Origin: Clostridiales bacterium
GTDB taxonomy: Bacteria; Bacillota; Clostridia; TANB77; CAG-508
DNA: 47,988 nucleotides
Direction of reading: 5' to 3'
Assembly: GCA_015056485.1 (NCBI GenBank)
Contig: SVGD01000010.1
Location: 1 to 47,988 of the forward strand
Shown here: positions 16,324 to 25,907 of the stretch, piece by piece
Layout of the letters: each line of letters starts with the position of its first letter
Numbering within the stretch: position 1 is the first letter of the stretch
Position numbers and translations under genes: made by a program
Notes under the pieces: generated by a model
Databases searched by the model: none
What the model was told of the DNA's origin: nothing
Seen by the model: only the letters and a program-made list of their open reading frames with translations

Positions 16324-18123
16324 TTAGGATTCCTTATCTCCAAGAACTTCCTGAATCAGTTTTGCCTTTTCCTCTTCAGTAAGAGAATCCCAGGTTTCCT
16401 GATTCATTTCAGGATCTACTTCAACGATTTGATTAAACTTGCTATCCAAAGGAGATGTTCCTTTATCAAGCTCATTTCTGTTTTCCTGCTCTTCTGAAAT
16501 TGTTATACCATACGCAGTGTTGTCAAAACTTATAATATCAACTGTACCATTTTTGTCGTCAATATAGTTAATAACAACATTATCGCCGTCTCTGGTAACC
16601 GCCAGTTCATCTGAAGTAAGGTATGATGCTGTAAAAATTTTATCATCTTCATTTTCTATAATAATATAGTAATAAGTTGAACCTTCTTCTACAACAGACG
16701 ATATTCTTGCAACTTTACCTTCCAGTGTGTAACCATATGTTTCATCTGATGAGATTACATCATTCTTACCACTGTTTGCAACAGCCTGAATATAAGCTTT
16801 GCTTGTCTTCTGAAGCGTATCACCGTTTGCAACAATGCCATAAAGCTCAATATTAACCATTGCATATGATTTAATGAGCCCTTCTGCATCCTTAAGTGCC
16901 ATTACATACGTAGGTATGCCGTTTACATTTAAGGGTAACGGTTCATTTGCTGTATAACCGAAATCAGATACTTTACCTTCAGCTGATTTCTTAGCTGCAT
17001 CTTCTGTTGCACCACTCATCTTGCACATTTTTGCCGATTTATCCCTTGTATTAACCATAATAAATCCTACACAAGATTCGTCGCTACCAACACTTGTCAT
17101 TCCGGTAAAATAATAGCAATTGCCTTCTGAATACACAGTTAACATATCATCTGTTTTTTTAATTTTATCTTTATTTGATAAATTTAAAATACCATGAACA
17201 AGTTCGCCCCAGTTTGTTATCTGGTTCTCGATAAAAGATTCGGGCTGTACAATATCCACCCATTCCGGAATCTCATCCATAGAATAAAACTCTGTTTTAC
17301 CGCTCTGTGCATCAACAACGATTACACCTGTAGCTTCAGGTTCACCCCATACTGTAATGTTACGGTATGTCGTAACAACCCAATAAGGCATTCCTGTATC
17401 ATCAAGTTCAAGGGTGTAATCTGTCATAGCCTGATCACGATATCCCTGATTTCTGATATGTCTTTTAAGGTCTTTACTGAAATAAGCATCCGGTGAATAA
17501 ACTATTTCAATTTCATCGTCGCCAACTGATGTGACGTACTTAACCTTATTCGGGTTTGTAGCAGATACTGTTATATAACCAGGAGTTGAGTCGAATGTCA
17601 TCCACTTAAAGATATCTTTATGTTTTAAATATGTAACATACATGATTTCTCCATTTACTTCCTGAATAACAGAACCTCCTAATTCAGCTCTTGAACCGAG
17701 AGCCAAATCTTCACCAATTCGCTTATCTGCCTGCTTTCTTGCTAAGTCATAATCAACAATAGGAATCTGTGAATCGTCGATTTCTTTAATCATGTCTTTG
17801 TATCCAAGTTCAACGACTTCTCCAAGCTGATTATATTTCTTCTCTGCATTGAAAAGAGATGACCCAACAAAGGGTCCACCGATTGAAAAAGCAAAAATAA
17901 CTGCCGCCACAACTACAACAGGTTGCCAGAGTATTTTTTCTTTATCAAAATTCGATGCCCAAAGGCAAATATTTGCTACGATGATCAGTACGGCAAGTGC
18001 AATAAAGAAAAAACCGCCGTAATATGCCAGGGACAATGTGGGTAATGCAAGATAATACATTAAACCCACAAAAATTGCAGAACATACGCTTGTAACTGAC
18101 TTACCAATATAACCCATTTTCAT
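16324..18123 (-). CDS. large membrane-anchored protein, unknown
   Basis: 599 residues. Three membrane helices in the first 110 residues (about 8-27, 33-55, 68-90), then a long extracytoplasmic region with repeated beta/alpha units of PepSY-like look: for example TGVIVVDAQSGKTEFYSMDEIPEWV and AYIQAVANSGK. The C-terminus is acidic and helical. I do not recognise a named family. The repeated modules and membrane anchor suggest a surface sensor or envelope maintenance role, which is a guess. GC-richer than neighbours, with its own promoter and terminator. No in-frame CGG was seen. Confidence 0.75.
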   Translation of the reverse strand: MKMGYIGKSVTSVCSAIFVGLMYYLALPTLSLAYYGGFFFIALAVLIIVANICLWASNFDKEKILWQPVVVVAAVIFAFSIGGPFVGSSLFNAEKKYNQLGEVVELGYKDMIKEIDDSQIPIVDYDLARKQADKRIGEDLALGSRAELGGSVIQEVNGEIMYVTYLKHKDIFKWMTFDSTPGYITVSATNPNKVKYVTSVGDDEIEIVYSPDAYFSKDLKRHIRNQGYRDQAMTDYTLELDDTGMPYWVVTTYRNITVWGEPEATGVIVVDAQSGKTEFYSMDEIPEWVDIVQPESFIENQITNWGELVHGILNLSNKDKIKKTDDMLTVYSEGNCYYFTGMTSVGSDESCVGFIMVNTRDKSAKMCKMSGATEDAAKKSAEGKVSDFGYTANEPLPLNVNGIPTYVMALKDAEGLIKSYAMVNIELYGIVANGDTLQKTSKAYIQAVANSGKNDVISSDETYGYTLEGKVARISSVVEEGSTYYYIIIENEDDKIFTASYLTSDELAVTRDGDNVVINYIDDKNGTVDIISFDNTAYGITISEEQENRNELDKGTSPLDSKFNQIVEVDPEMNQETWDSLTEEEKAKLIQEVLGDKES

Positions 18124-18247
18124 TCTCCTTTTGTAAAAAATTTTTAGTAATCAAGTTTTGGTAAGATTAAATTACTTTCGTTTAATACCTCCTTTAAAGT
18201 AATTTAAATAAAATTTACTTTGTACTGAATATATTTGTACAGTATCA

Positions 18248-18276
18248 ATTATATCATGTTATGTAAAGTTTTTCAA
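18248..18276 (-). promoter_or_regulatory. promoter of 16324 gene
   Basis: TTGAAA, 17-base spacer ending CATGA, TATAAT. The leader to the start at 18123 is about 120 bases. Confidence 0.75.
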
Positions 18277-18281
18277 CAAAA

Positions 18282-18326
18282 ACACAGAATGTTTCGGCAG
18301 ATACATTTGCAGAAACATTCTGTGTT
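18282..18326 (-). terminator. terminator of 18337 gene
   Basis: Stem ACACAGAATGTTTC / GAAACATTCTGTGT, 16-base loop, T-run on the minus-strand side. Confidence 0.8.
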
Positions 18327-18336
18327 TTTATCGGGT

Positions 18337-18870
18337 TTATTTTTTTAACATTTCTTCTTTCATAATCTGGAAAGCTTCTGAATCAAGATTGAGCATGCCT
18401 CTAATTTCTGACCCCTTTGCATCTAAAACATTAGAAATAATCTCATTTTCTGTTTCATCCAGTGGATTCTCGGAAATTTTTTTAATGTCAATACTTGCAG
18501 TACCTGAAAAATTAAAATTTTCAAATCCAGGTTTTCCAAGTTTCCATAAAAAATATTCATAGTCGTTAATTCTGTCGATTCTTTCCCATTTACCTTTTTT
18601 TGAAGACTCTTTTATCTCATATTTCACAGGAGATGCAGGAAATTTATATTCACCGTTTTTATAAACCCAAACTTGAGCTAATCTTATATTTCCTTGTTTA
18701 TCTTTTATTCCAATAATATAAGACTTCTTAAACTCAGGTTTGTCTTCATTATAATCTTTCAAAAAACCTTTAATATATCCATTTGCATCAATATTATATT
18801 TTCCTATGAATAAAACAGGTTCATTTTTGTCATTAAAATGCATTTTTAATTTAACCCGAAAATTTTTCAT
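18337..18870 (-). CDS. hypothetical soluble protein
   Basis: 177 residues from ATG 18870, chosen because TTGGAGG lies 8 bases upstream; the frame is open to 18975 but those codons overlap the promoter. MKNFRVKLKMHFNDKNEPVL begins a beta-rich domain with VWVYKNGEYKFPASP and DYEYFLWKLGKPGF; the C-terminus is helical. Codon 5 is CGG (18856-18858), followed by G, read as a normal codon. No signal peptide. No family recognised. Confidence 0.7.
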   Translation of the reverse strand: MKNFRVKLKMHFNDKNEPVLFIGKYNIDANGYIKGFLKDYNEDKPEFKKSYIIGIKDKQGNIRLAQVWVYKNGEYKFPASPVKYEIKESSKKGKWERIDRINDYEYFLWKLGKPGFENFNFSGTASIDIKKISENPLDETENEIISNVLDAKGSEIRGMLNLDSEAFQIMKEEMLKK

Positions 18871-18965
18871 ACCTATAACCTCCAAAAATTTTTTTACTAT
18901 GCTGACCTTAAATCTTGCGATTCCATAGTTGTAAAAACAAGGAAATATGTGGTTTTTACTTTGAA

Positions 18966-18994
18966 ATCTTATCATATTTACATAAATTAGTCAA
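18966..18994 (-). promoter_or_regulatory. promoter of 18337 gene
   Basis: TTGACT, 17-base spacer ending ATATGA, TAAGAT. Confidence 0.7.
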
Positions 18995-19054
18995 CCTGTG
19001 TAGTAAGAGTATATGGTAAAGTAAATCTTTGAATTCCAATTTTTCCTATATAAT

Positions 19055-19089
19055 AAAAGAATCCCCAATTTAAACTTGGGGATTCTTTT
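19055..19089 (-). terminator. terminator of iron alcohol dehydrogenase gene
   Basis: 14-base stem AAAAGAATCCCCAA / TTGGGGATTCTTTT, 7-base loop, 4 bases past the stop. Confidence 0.9.
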
Positions 19090-19092
19090 ATA

Positions 19093-20247
19093 TTACATAG
19101 CATTCTTAAATAATTGTATAAAGTCTTCTTTTGATACTTCTCTTGGATTTCCAGGTTTACATGGGTCTTCCATTGCTTTTTCTGCAAGCATTTCTAAATC
19201 TTCTTCTTTTACTCCATAATCTTTTATAGTTTGAGTAATTCCTACTTTTTTACTAAGTTCTGAAATCATCCATACAAAAGTATTTATTACATCTTGGTCA
19301 TTTAAGTGTGCAGCATCAGGTCTTCCTATATTTACTAAAATTTCTCTAAATCTATTTGCACAAACTTCACCATTAAATCTCATAACTGTTGGAAGTAATA
19401 ATGTATTTGCAATTCCATGTGGAGTATCATATACTGCTCCTAATTGATGTGCCATCGAATGAACAATACCTAATCCCACATTTGAAAATCCCATACCTGC
19501 AATATATTGAGCAATTCCCATTTTTTCTATAGCTTCTTCATCTTTTTCATTAACTGCTGCTGGCAAATATTCAAATATCATTTGAATTGCTTTCATATGA
19601 AACATATCTGAAATCTCATTTGCACCTTTTGTAATATATCCTTCAACTGCATGAGTTAAAGCATCCATTCCAGTTGCCGCTGCTAATGATTTTGGCATTG
19701 ATGCCATAAGTTCTGAATCTACAATCGCAACTATTGGAATATCATTAGGGTCAACACAAACCATTTTTATTTGTCTATCTTCATCTGTTATTACATAGTT
19801 TATTGTAACTTCAGCAGCTGTTCCTGCTGTTGTTGGAAGTGCTATTATTGGCATTCCTTTATTAACTGTATTTGATAATCCGTTTAAAGATTTAATATCT
19901 GCTCTATCTGGATTAGTCATAACTATTGATATTCCTTTAGCTGTATCTATACTTGAACCACCACCAACTGCAACAATAACATCTGCTTCAGCCTCTTTAC
20001 AAGCATTAACACCATCTGTTACATTTTTTATTGTTGGATTTGGTTTAATATCATCATATAAAGAATATGCAATATTTGCATTTCTTAATATTTCTTCTAC
20101 TTTTCCTGTAACTCCAGCCTCTACTAAAGCTTTATCACTTACTAAAAATACCTTTTTAAAATTTCTTTTTGTAATTTCATCAACTAGATTTTCTCTTGAT
20201 TTTTTTCCAAAATATGAAGTCTCATTTAAAACAAATTTAATTGACAT
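19093..20247 (-). CDS. iron-containing alcohol dehydrogenase
   Basis: 384 residues, normal for group III alcohol dehydrogenases (FucO, ButA-like, 1,3-propanediol dehydrogenase). NAD-binding GGGSSIDTAKG near residue 95-105. Metal ligands are in MDALTHAVEGY (Asp, His), GIVHSMAHQLGA and PHGIANTLLLP. These enzymes reduce aldehydes to alcohols with NADH; the exact substrate cannot be told. Own promoter and terminator. Together with AdhE in the same region it points to ethanol or mixed alcohol fermentation. RBS AGGAGG. No in-frame CGG was seen. Confidence 0.93.
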   Translation of the reverse strand: MSIKFVLNETSYFGKKSRENLVDEITKRNFKKVFLVSDKALVEAGVTGKVEEILRNANIAYSLYDDIKPNPTIKNVTDGVNACKEAEADVIVAVGGGSSIDTAKGISIVMTNPDRADIKSLNGLSNTVNKGMPIIALPTTAGTAAEVTINYVITDEDRQIKMVCVDPNDIPIVAIVDSELMASMPKSLAAATGMDALTHAVEGYITKGANEISDMFHMKAIQMIFEYLPAAVNEKDEEAIEKMGIAQYIAGMGFSNVGLGIVHSMAHQLGAVYDTPHGIANTLLLPTVMRFNGEVCANRFREILVNIGRPDAAHLNDQDVINTFVWMISELSKKVGITQTIKDYGVKEEDLEMLAEKAMEDPCKPGNPREVSKEDFIQLFKNAM

Positions 20248-20282
20248 TATATTTTCCTCCTTTGTTTTTTTATTATAACCGA

Positions 20283-20311
20283 ATTATATCAATAATATAT
20301 TTTTATAACAA
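20283..20311 (-). promoter_or_regulatory. promoter of iron alcohol dehydrogenase gene
   Basis: TTGTTA, 17-base spacer ending TTGA, TATAAT; leader about 30 bases. Confidence 0.7.
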
Positions 20312-20330
20312 TAGGAGTGATAAAAATATA

Positions 20331-20786
20331 TTATTTTAGTTCCATCATAGCATACTCAAAATTATTATCTAATTTAAATTCATATATTGTTTTAAAACCA
20401 ATTTTCTTATGTAATCTAAACGAAGGTGTATTAGATAAATTTATACAACTAAATACTGAGTATCCTTTAAACTTTTTTCGTATATATTCTAATATACAAG
20501 TTGCCACTCCTTCTCTTAAATGATTTACATCAGTAACTATTTCCCATATATATGCAACTTTATTAGGCATATTTTTTATATTGTTAGGATATTCTTCTAA
20601 TTCGCAAAAGTCCTTTCCAAAATATAATACTGCATATCCATAAACTTTCTCTTGTTCTTTATAAACAATTTTTAACATTTCTTTATCTTTAATTGACCTT
20701 TGATTGCATTCATAACTAATGTAGCCTTTATTATTTTCATTCCAAATTCTCTGAATATCATCTAAACAATCATTTTCTATTATCAC
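20331..20786 (-). CDS. GNAT-family N-acetyltransferase
   Basis: 151 residues from a GTG overlapping the stop of the upstream gene, with AGGAG 8 bases before it. EKVYGYAVLYFG and AYIWEIVTDVNHLREGVATCILEYI form the beta4 / acetyl-CoA pyrophosphate loop (motif A, R-x-G-x-A), and PSFRLHKKIGFKTI the C-terminal motif of GNAT enzymes. Substrate unknown. Last gene of a three-gene operon with amidotransferase and phosphoesterase. Confidence 0.85.
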   Translation of the reverse strand: MIIENDCLDDIQRIWNENNKGYISYECNQRSIKDKEMLKIVYKEQEKVYGYAVLYFGKDFCELEEYPNNIKNMPNKVAYIWEIVTDVNHLREGVATCILEYIRKKFKGYSVFSCINLSNTPSFRLHKKIGFKTIYEFKLDNNFEYAMMELK

Positions 20787-21502
20787 TATTTTTCACTCCT
20801 ATAATTTTTGCATTCTTCTATAAACTTGCTAAAAATCATTTTTGTTGTTTTTGTATCGAGCATTAATTCCGGATGCCATTTTACTCCCATAACAAATCTT
20901 TTGTTTTTTACTTCTATACTTTCAACAAGTCCATCTTCCGAATAAGAAGAAATTGTTGCAAATGGTTCTACTTTTTCTTTTGGAGCTATCATTGAATGAA
21001 TACTATTTACCTCTATACTCTCTTCTTGAACCAAATTATATAATTCAGTATCTTTTTGTATGTTAACTTTATGTCTAAAATTAACATCATACTTATCATG
21101 ACTTTTAGTCTCGTCTAAAATTACTTCTGTTCCTAAAGCTCTTAATATATTATTAAATCCTGCACATATTCCAAATACTGGTATGTCTAATTCAATAGCT
21201 TTTTTTGCTATTTCAATTTCATATTTACAACTCGCTATTCCTCCTTGTAAAATAATTCCGTCGCATTTTGGAATAACTTCATATAAATCGTTTTTTTCTT
21301 CTTCTGTTAATTCTTTCGGATCACAAATATCATTATCATTAAAATTCATTGTTCTATCTGTTGGTAATATACAAATAGGTATACCACCATTTTCTACAAC
21401 TAAATATCTTATTTCATCAATTATATCTATTCTATGCCAAATGTCATATTGTAATTTGTTGTCAGTTGTTTTTCCTACTATTCCTATAATTGGTTTACCC
21501 AT
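20786..21502 (-). CDS. class I glutamine amidotransferase-like protein (C26 family)
   Basis: 238 residues. Nucleophile Cys in FGICAGFNNI, catalytic His in KWHPELM, and PIIGIVGKTTDNK at the start are the pattern of peptidase C26 / gamma-glutamyl-GABA hydrolase (PuuD-like) proteins, which hydrolyse gamma-glutamyl amides. HSMIAP matches the conserved NSxHHQ region, so the substrate may differ. Starts after the phosphoesterase gene with AGGAG and overlaps the GNAT gene by one base. Confidence 0.85.
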   Translation of the reverse strand: MGKPIIGIVGKTTDNKLQYDIWHRIDIIDEIRYLVVENGGIPICILPTDRTMNFNDNDICDPKELTEEEKNDLYEVIPKCDGIILQGGIASCKYEIEIAKKAIELDIPVFGICAGFNNILRALGTEVILDETKSHDKYDVNFRHKVNIQKDTELYNLVQEESIEVNSIHSMIAPKEKVEPFATISSYSEDGLVESIEVKNKRFVMGVKWHPELMLDTKTTKMIFSKFIEECKNYRSEK

Positions 21503-21517
21503 TTTTTTTCTCCTAAT

Positions 21518-22051
21518 TTAATATTTTACTTCATCAATCACATTACCTTCTATATCTTTTAAAACTATATTATTTTCATCAATTATTAAATAACTATTTT
21601 TTGTATTTTCTTTTGGTAATGAAATTGAACCTGAATTTATACATAATGCATTATCTTTTTTCTTTATAAATCCTGTATGGAAATGTCCATATACTAAAAC
21701 ATCAACATCCTCTGGGATATTATCAATATTATATTTATGTCCATGTGTAAAGAAAAAGTTTTTATCATTAATAGTTAATTTTATAGAATCTTCAAATTTG
21801 AACTCCGAAATCATTTCATCTACTTCTGAATCACAATTTCCTTTTACACATAATATTTGTTCTTTTAAATTGTTAAATATATTTGCAACTTCTGCTGGAT
21901 TATAATTTTTTGTTAAAGGATTTCTTGGCCCATGATAATATAAATCTCCTAAAAGAATTATTTTATCTGTTTCTTCTATTTTATAAATTTCATTAATTTT
22001 TTCAGCATAATACTGTGAACCATGTATATCTGACACAACTAAAAATTTCAT
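21518..22051 (-). CDS. YfcE-type metallophosphoesterase
   Basis: 177 residues from ATG 22051 (AGGAGG upstream); a longer frame to 22105 lies over the terminator and is not used. Metal-binding motifs in order: SDIHGS (D-x-H), LLGDLYYHG (GD), VKGNCDSE (GNC/D), FTHGH and YGHFHTG (G-H-x-H). This is the YfcE/MJ0936 phosphodiesterase family, acting on phosphodiesters in vitro; the natural substrate is uncertain. Confidence 0.9.
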   Translation of the reverse strand: MKFLVVSDIHGSQYYAEKINEIYKIEETDKIILLGDLYYHGPRNPLTKNYNPAEVANIFNNLKEQILCVKGNCDSEVDEMISEFKFEDSIKLTINDKNFFFTHGHKYNIDNIPEDVDVLVYGHFHTGFIKKKDNALCINSGSISLPKENTKNSYLIIDENNIVLKDIEGNVIDEVKY

Positions 22052-22082
22052 ATTATTCCTCCTTATTTTATAAAACTGTAAA

Positions 22083-22143
22083 ATTGGGACGGAGAAGAAA
22101 ATCATCTTTACATATTCAAAAATGATTTTTTTCTCCGTCCCAA
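22083..22143 (-). terminator. long hairpin between kinase-like gene and phosphoesterase
   Basis: About 22-base stem beginning TTGGGACGGAGAA and closing TTCTCCGTCCCAA, T-run on the minus strand. Ends the adhE/kinase operon at 22152. Confidence 0.85.
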
Positions 22144-22151
22144 AAGTGTTA

Positions 22152-22913
22152 TTATTCGTAATCGTAAATGTCTATCCATCTATTTAGGAAATCTTGTTCT
22201 TCATCAATTTCCTTTGCTTTTTGTATTCCTGCAACTATTGGAATCCATCTTTGAATGTGATTTTTTTCAATAGTACTTTCTTTTGCAAATAAATCTAAAT
22301 ATTTATCTGCTAATTCAACTTTTTCTTGCATTGAAAAAATTAAAAATGTTTTAGCAGCATCTGCTGATGCATTTCCTTGTGTTGCATGTGACCAGTCAAT
22401 TATATATAAGCTTCCATCTTCTTTTACAATAACATTACTTGGATTGAAATCACCATGACATAGTTTTACATGGTTTTTCATTCCTTCTAATCTGTGTAAT
22501 AATTCAAATTTTATATTTTCTTCAAGATTAGTTGATTCTGTTAATTTTCTTTTATATTTATCTTTTATTCTGCTTAATAATGGAACTGTTTTTGATAATA
22601 CTTCTAATTGTAATTTTACAAACATTTCTAAATATTCGTCTTCTTTATCAGGATTTTGTTGCATTAATACATCTAATGGTGTTCCATCAATATGTTCTGA
22701 AACTAATGCCCATCTATTATTTATTTTTGATACTTCAATAAGTTTAGGAATATTTAAATCTGTGCTTTCCTCAACTCTTGATTGTATTAAAGCTTCATTT
22801 AAAATAGCTGCTTTAGAATAATTTTCAATAAATAATTTTATTGTTTTACCATCTTCTTTATATACTGATTTTGATTTTCTTTTTGCAATTTCATTATTTA
22901 ATTTATATTCCAT
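22152..22913 (-). CDS. aminoglycoside phosphotransferase/choline kinase-fold protein
   Basis: 253 residues. The catalytic loop KLCHGDFNPSNVIV (H-G-D-x(4)-N) and the metal-binding SLYIIDWSHA (D) define the APH/ChoK kinase fold; SEHIDGTPLDV is the hinge region. Substrate cannot be told; antibiotic resistance should not be assumed. Start overlaps the adhE stop (TAATG), so translation is coupled to AdhE. Confidence 0.85.
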   Translation of the reverse strand: MEYKLNNEIAKRKSKSVYKEDGKTIKLFIENYSKAAILNEALIQSRVEESTDLNIPKLIEVSKINNRWALVSEHIDGTPLDVLMQQNPDKEDEYLEMFVKLQLEVLSKTVPLLSRIKDKYKRKLTESTNLEENIKFELLHRLEGMKNHVKLCHGDFNPSNVIVKEDGSLYIIDWSHATQGNASADAAKTFLIFSMQEKVELADKYLDLFAKESTIEKNHIQRWIPIVAGIQKAKEIDEEQDFLNRWIDIYDYE

Positions 22914-25522
22914 TATTGTTCACCTCCATAATATGCGTTTAAATACATTTGTTTAATTTCGCTCATTAATGGATATCTTGGATTTGCACCTGTACATTGG
23001 TCATCAAATGCTTGCTCTGTCATTTCATCTAATCTATCTAAGAAATCTTTTTCATCGATTCCGTAATCTTTTATTGTTTTCTTAATTCCAATTTGCTCTT
23101 TTAATTCATCAATTTTATTAATTAAGTTTTCTAATTTTTCTTCATCTGTATTTCCACCTAAGCCTAAACATTCAGCTACTTCTGCATATCTTCTTAATGT
23201 GTGTGGATGATCATATTGTGGGAATGTTCCCATTTTTGCTGGAACTTCTTCACTGTTAAATCTTAAAACTTCATCTATCATTAAAGCATTTGCAACTCCG
23301 TGTGGTAAATGATGGAATGCTCCTAATTTATGAGCCATAGAGTGACAAACTCCTAAGAATGCATTAGCAAAAGCCATACCTGCCATTGTTGCTGCATTAG
23401 CCATTTTCTCTCTAGCTTCTGGGTCATTTGCACCATTGTTATATGCTCTTGGTAAATATTCAAATATAATTCTTAAAGATTCTTTAGCTAATCCATCTGT
23501 ATAATCTGTTGCCATCATTGAAGCATAAGCTTCTAATGCGTGTGTTACAGCATCTATACCAGAAGCAGATGTTAATCCTTTTGGAGCATTCATCATCATG
23601 TTTGCATCTACTATCGCCATTTTAGGTAATAATTCATAATCAGCTAAAGGATATTTTGTTCCTGTTGTTTCATCTGTTATAACTGCGAAAGGTGTTACTT
23701 CTGAACCTGTTCCTGCTGATGTTGGAACAGCTATAAAGTAAGCTTTTTCTCCCATTTTAGGGAATGTATATACTCTTTTTCTTATATCCATAAATCTCAT
23801 TGCCATATCCATGAAATCTACTTCTGGGTGTTCATACATAACCCACATAATTTTACCAGCATCCATTGCAGAACCTCCACCTACTGCAATAATACAATCT
23901 GGTTTAAAGCTTTCCATCATTTTTGCACCTTCTTTTGCACATGCAAGTGTTGGGTCTGGAGCAACATTGAAGAAAGTTTCATGAACTATTCCCATTTCAT
24001 CTAATTTATCTGTTATACCTTTTGTATAACCATTTTCATAAAGGAAAGTATCTGTTACTATAAATACTCTTTTCTTATTTAATACATTTTTTAATTCATC
24101 TAAAGCTACTGGTAAACAACCTCTTTTTACATATACCTTTTCAGGTGCTCTAAACCAAAGCATATTTTCTCTCCTCTCTGCTACTGTTTTTATATTTAAT
24201 AAATGTTTTATTCCTACGTTTTCTGAAACTGAGTTTCCACCCCAAGAACCACAACCTAATGTTAATGATGGAGTTAATTTAAAGTTATAAATATCTCCTA
24301 TACCACCTTGAGATGATGGAGTATTTATTACAACTCTACATGTTTTCATTTTATTATAGAATTTTTCCATTTTTTCTTTTTCTGTAGCAGTATTTATATA
24401 AAGTGATGATGTATGTCCTAATCCTCCGTCTAAAATTAATTGATGAGCTTTTTCTACTGCTTCATTAAAATCTTTTGCTCTATACATTCCTAATACTGGA
24501 GATAATTTTTCATGTGCAAACTCTTCAGTAAGTTCTACACTTTCTACTTCTCCTATTAAGATTTTTGCACTTTCAGGAACTTCTACTCCTGCAAGAGCTG
24601 CTATAGTATAAGCTTTTTGTCCTACTATTTTTGCATTTAATGAACCATTTATAATTATTGTTTTTCTAACTTTTTCTGTTTCTTCTTCATTTAATATATA
24701 GCATCCTCTTTTTACAAATTCCTCTTTTACTTTGTCATAAATACTATCAAGAATAATTACAGATTGTTCTGATGCACAAATCATTCCATTATCAAATGTT
24801 TTTGAATGTATAATAGAGTTAACTGCTAAAATAATGTCTGCACTTTCGTCAATTATAGCTGGTGTATTTCCTGCACCAACTCCTAATGCTGGTTTTCCAC
24901 TTGAATATGCAGATTTAACCATTCCAGGTCCACCTGTTGCTAAAATTGTATGTGCTGATTGCATTAAGAAATTTGTAAGTTCTAATGATGGAACATCAAT
25001 CCATGCAATTATATCTTCTGGAGCTCCAGCTTTTACAGCTGCTTCTAATACAATTTTTGCTGCTGCTATTGTTGAATTTTTTGCTCTAGGATGTGGACTT
25101 ATTATTATTCCATTTCTAGTTTTTAATGAAATTAATGTTTTGAAAATTGCTGTTGATGTTGGATTTGTTGTTGGTATAACTGCAGCTATAACCCCTATAG
25201 GTTCAGCTATTTTTTTAATTCCAAAACTTGTGTCTTCTTCAATTACACCACATGTTTTTGCATCTCTATATGTGTTATATATATATTCTGATGCATAATG
25301 ATTTTTAATTACTTTGTCTTCTACTATTCCCATTCCAGTTTCTTCAACTGCCATTTTTGCAAGTGGAATTCTTGCTTGGTTTGCTGCCATTGCTGCGGCT
25401 TTAAATATTTCGTCTACTTGTTCTTGAGTGTACTCTGCAAATTTTGCTTGAGCTTTTTTCACTCTTTCAAAAGCATTTTTTAATGTTTCAATACTGTCTA
25501 CTATGTCATACTCTTTACTCAT
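22913..25522 (-). CDS. adhE: bifunctional acetaldehyde-CoA/alcohol dehydrogenase
   Basis: 869 residues from ATG 25522 (GGGGG about 9 bases upstream), the usual AdhE length. N-terminal aldehyde dehydrogenase half with catalytic Cys249 in NGMICASEQSV; C-terminal iron alcohol dehydrogenase half with GGGSAMDAGK, IDAVTHALEAY, CHSMAHKLGAFHHLPHG. It converts acetyl-CoA to acetaldehyde and ethanol with two NADH, regenerating NAD in fermentation, and usually assembles into spirosomes. Promoter at 25630-25658 leaves a leader of about 100 bases. No in-frame CGG in the whole gene by my reading. Confidence 0.97.
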   Translation of the reverse strand: MSKEYDIVDSIETLKNAFERVKKAQAKFAEYTQEQVDEIFKAAAMAANQARIPLAKMAVEETGMGIVEDKVIKNHYASEYIYNTYRDAKTCGVIEEDTSFGIKKIAEPIGVIAAVIPTTNPTSTAIFKTLISLKTRNGIIISPHPRAKNSTIAAAKIVLEAAVKAGAPEDIIAWIDVPSLELTNFLMQSAHTILATGGPGMVKSAYSSGKPALGVGAGNTPAIIDESADIILAVNSIIHSKTFDNGMICASEQSVIILDSIYDKVKEEFVKRGCYILNEEETEKVRKTIIINGSLNAKIVGQKAYTIAALAGVEVPESAKILIGEVESVELTEEFAHEKLSPVLGMYRAKDFNEAVEKAHQLILDGGLGHTSSLYINTATEKEKMEKFYNKMKTCRVVINTPSSQGGIGDIYNFKLTPSLTLGCGSWGGNSVSENVGIKHLLNIKTVAERRENMLWFRAPEKVYVKRGCLPVALDELKNVLNKKRVFIVTDTFLYENGYTKGITDKLDEMGIVHETFFNVAPDPTLACAKEGAKMMESFKPDCIIAVGGGSAMDAGKIMWVMYEHPEVDFMDMAMRFMDIRKRVYTFPKMGEKAYFIAVPTSAGTGSEVTPFAVITDETTGTKYPLADYELLPKMAIVDANMMMNAPKGLTSASGIDAVTHALEAYASMMATDYTDGLAKESLRIIFEYLPRAYNNGANDPEAREKMANAATMAGMAFANAFLGVCHSMAHKLGAFHHLPHGVANALMIDEVLRFNSEEVPAKMGTFPQYDHPHTLRRYAEVAECLGLGGNTDEEKLENLINKIDELKEQIGIKKTIKDYGIDEKDFLDRLDEMTEQAFDDQCTGANPRYPLMSEIKQMYLNAYYGGEQ

Positions 25523-25629
25523 TTTTTGTTTTCCCCCTATCAAATTTTATAATTTATATATATTTTTTAAATAAAGTCTAAATTTTATGTATGTTTTAAT
25601 ATTTAAATATATCTATCGTAAACGATGTA

Positions 25630-25658
25630 ATTATAGCATTGCATAAATTTAAATTCAA
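25630..25658 (-). promoter_or_regulatory. promoter of adhE
   Basis: TTGAAT, 17-base spacer, TATAAT. No clear Rex-type operator was identified by eye. Confidence 0.65.
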
Positions 25659-25702
25659 GCAGATATTATAAAAATTTTATATTCATATATATTTTTCTAA
25701 TC

Positions 25703-25765
25703 TGTAGAGGCGAACTCTGTTCGCCCGCCTTCGAAGCACGGGAGAACACAGTTCTCCCCTACATG
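25703..25765. repeat. palindromic REP-like element
   Basis: Two arms, TGTAGAGGCGAACTCTGTTCG and GGGAGAACACAGTTCTCC followed by CCTACA, each self-complementary and complementary to the other. Same family as 37338-37365. With the hairpins below it fills the gap between adhE and the 25908 gene, where no coding region is supported. Confidence 0.7.
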
Positions 25766-25785
25766 ATTTTCAAAACACAAATAAT

Positions 25786-25828
25786 GCAAAAAGAACGCCA
25801 AGAGGCGCTCTTTCCTTATGTTATCACT
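25786..25828 (-). repeat. 43-bp terminator repeat, copy 1 (orphan)
   Basis: Nearly identical to 26318-26360. It includes a hairpin AAAGAACGCC / GGCGCTCTTT and bases equivalent to the last codons of the 26348 gene, but no such gene lies here. Probably the remnant end of a lost paralogue or a copied terminator. Confidence 0.7.
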
Positions 25829-25849
25829 AAATCCTTATAAATAGATATA

Positions 25850-25876
25850 GGAGATTCTTAGTAATTAAGAATCTCC
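25850..25876 (-). terminator. terminator of 25908 gene
   Basis: Perfect 11-base stem GGAGATTCTTA / TAAGAATCTCC with a 5-base loop. Confidence 0.65.
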
Positions 25877-25907
25877 ATACCAGCGATTTTAACTCAAATA
25901 TTGGCAA

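Noticed and set aside
22152..22913. Aminoglycoside resistance gene
   Set aside because: Only the kinase fold is visible; coupling to adhE and lack of close resemblance to known resistance enzymes make that label unsupported.
24834..25298. 154-residue plus-strand frame inside adhE
   Set aside because: It lies antisense within a well-conserved gene and has no RBS or family pattern.
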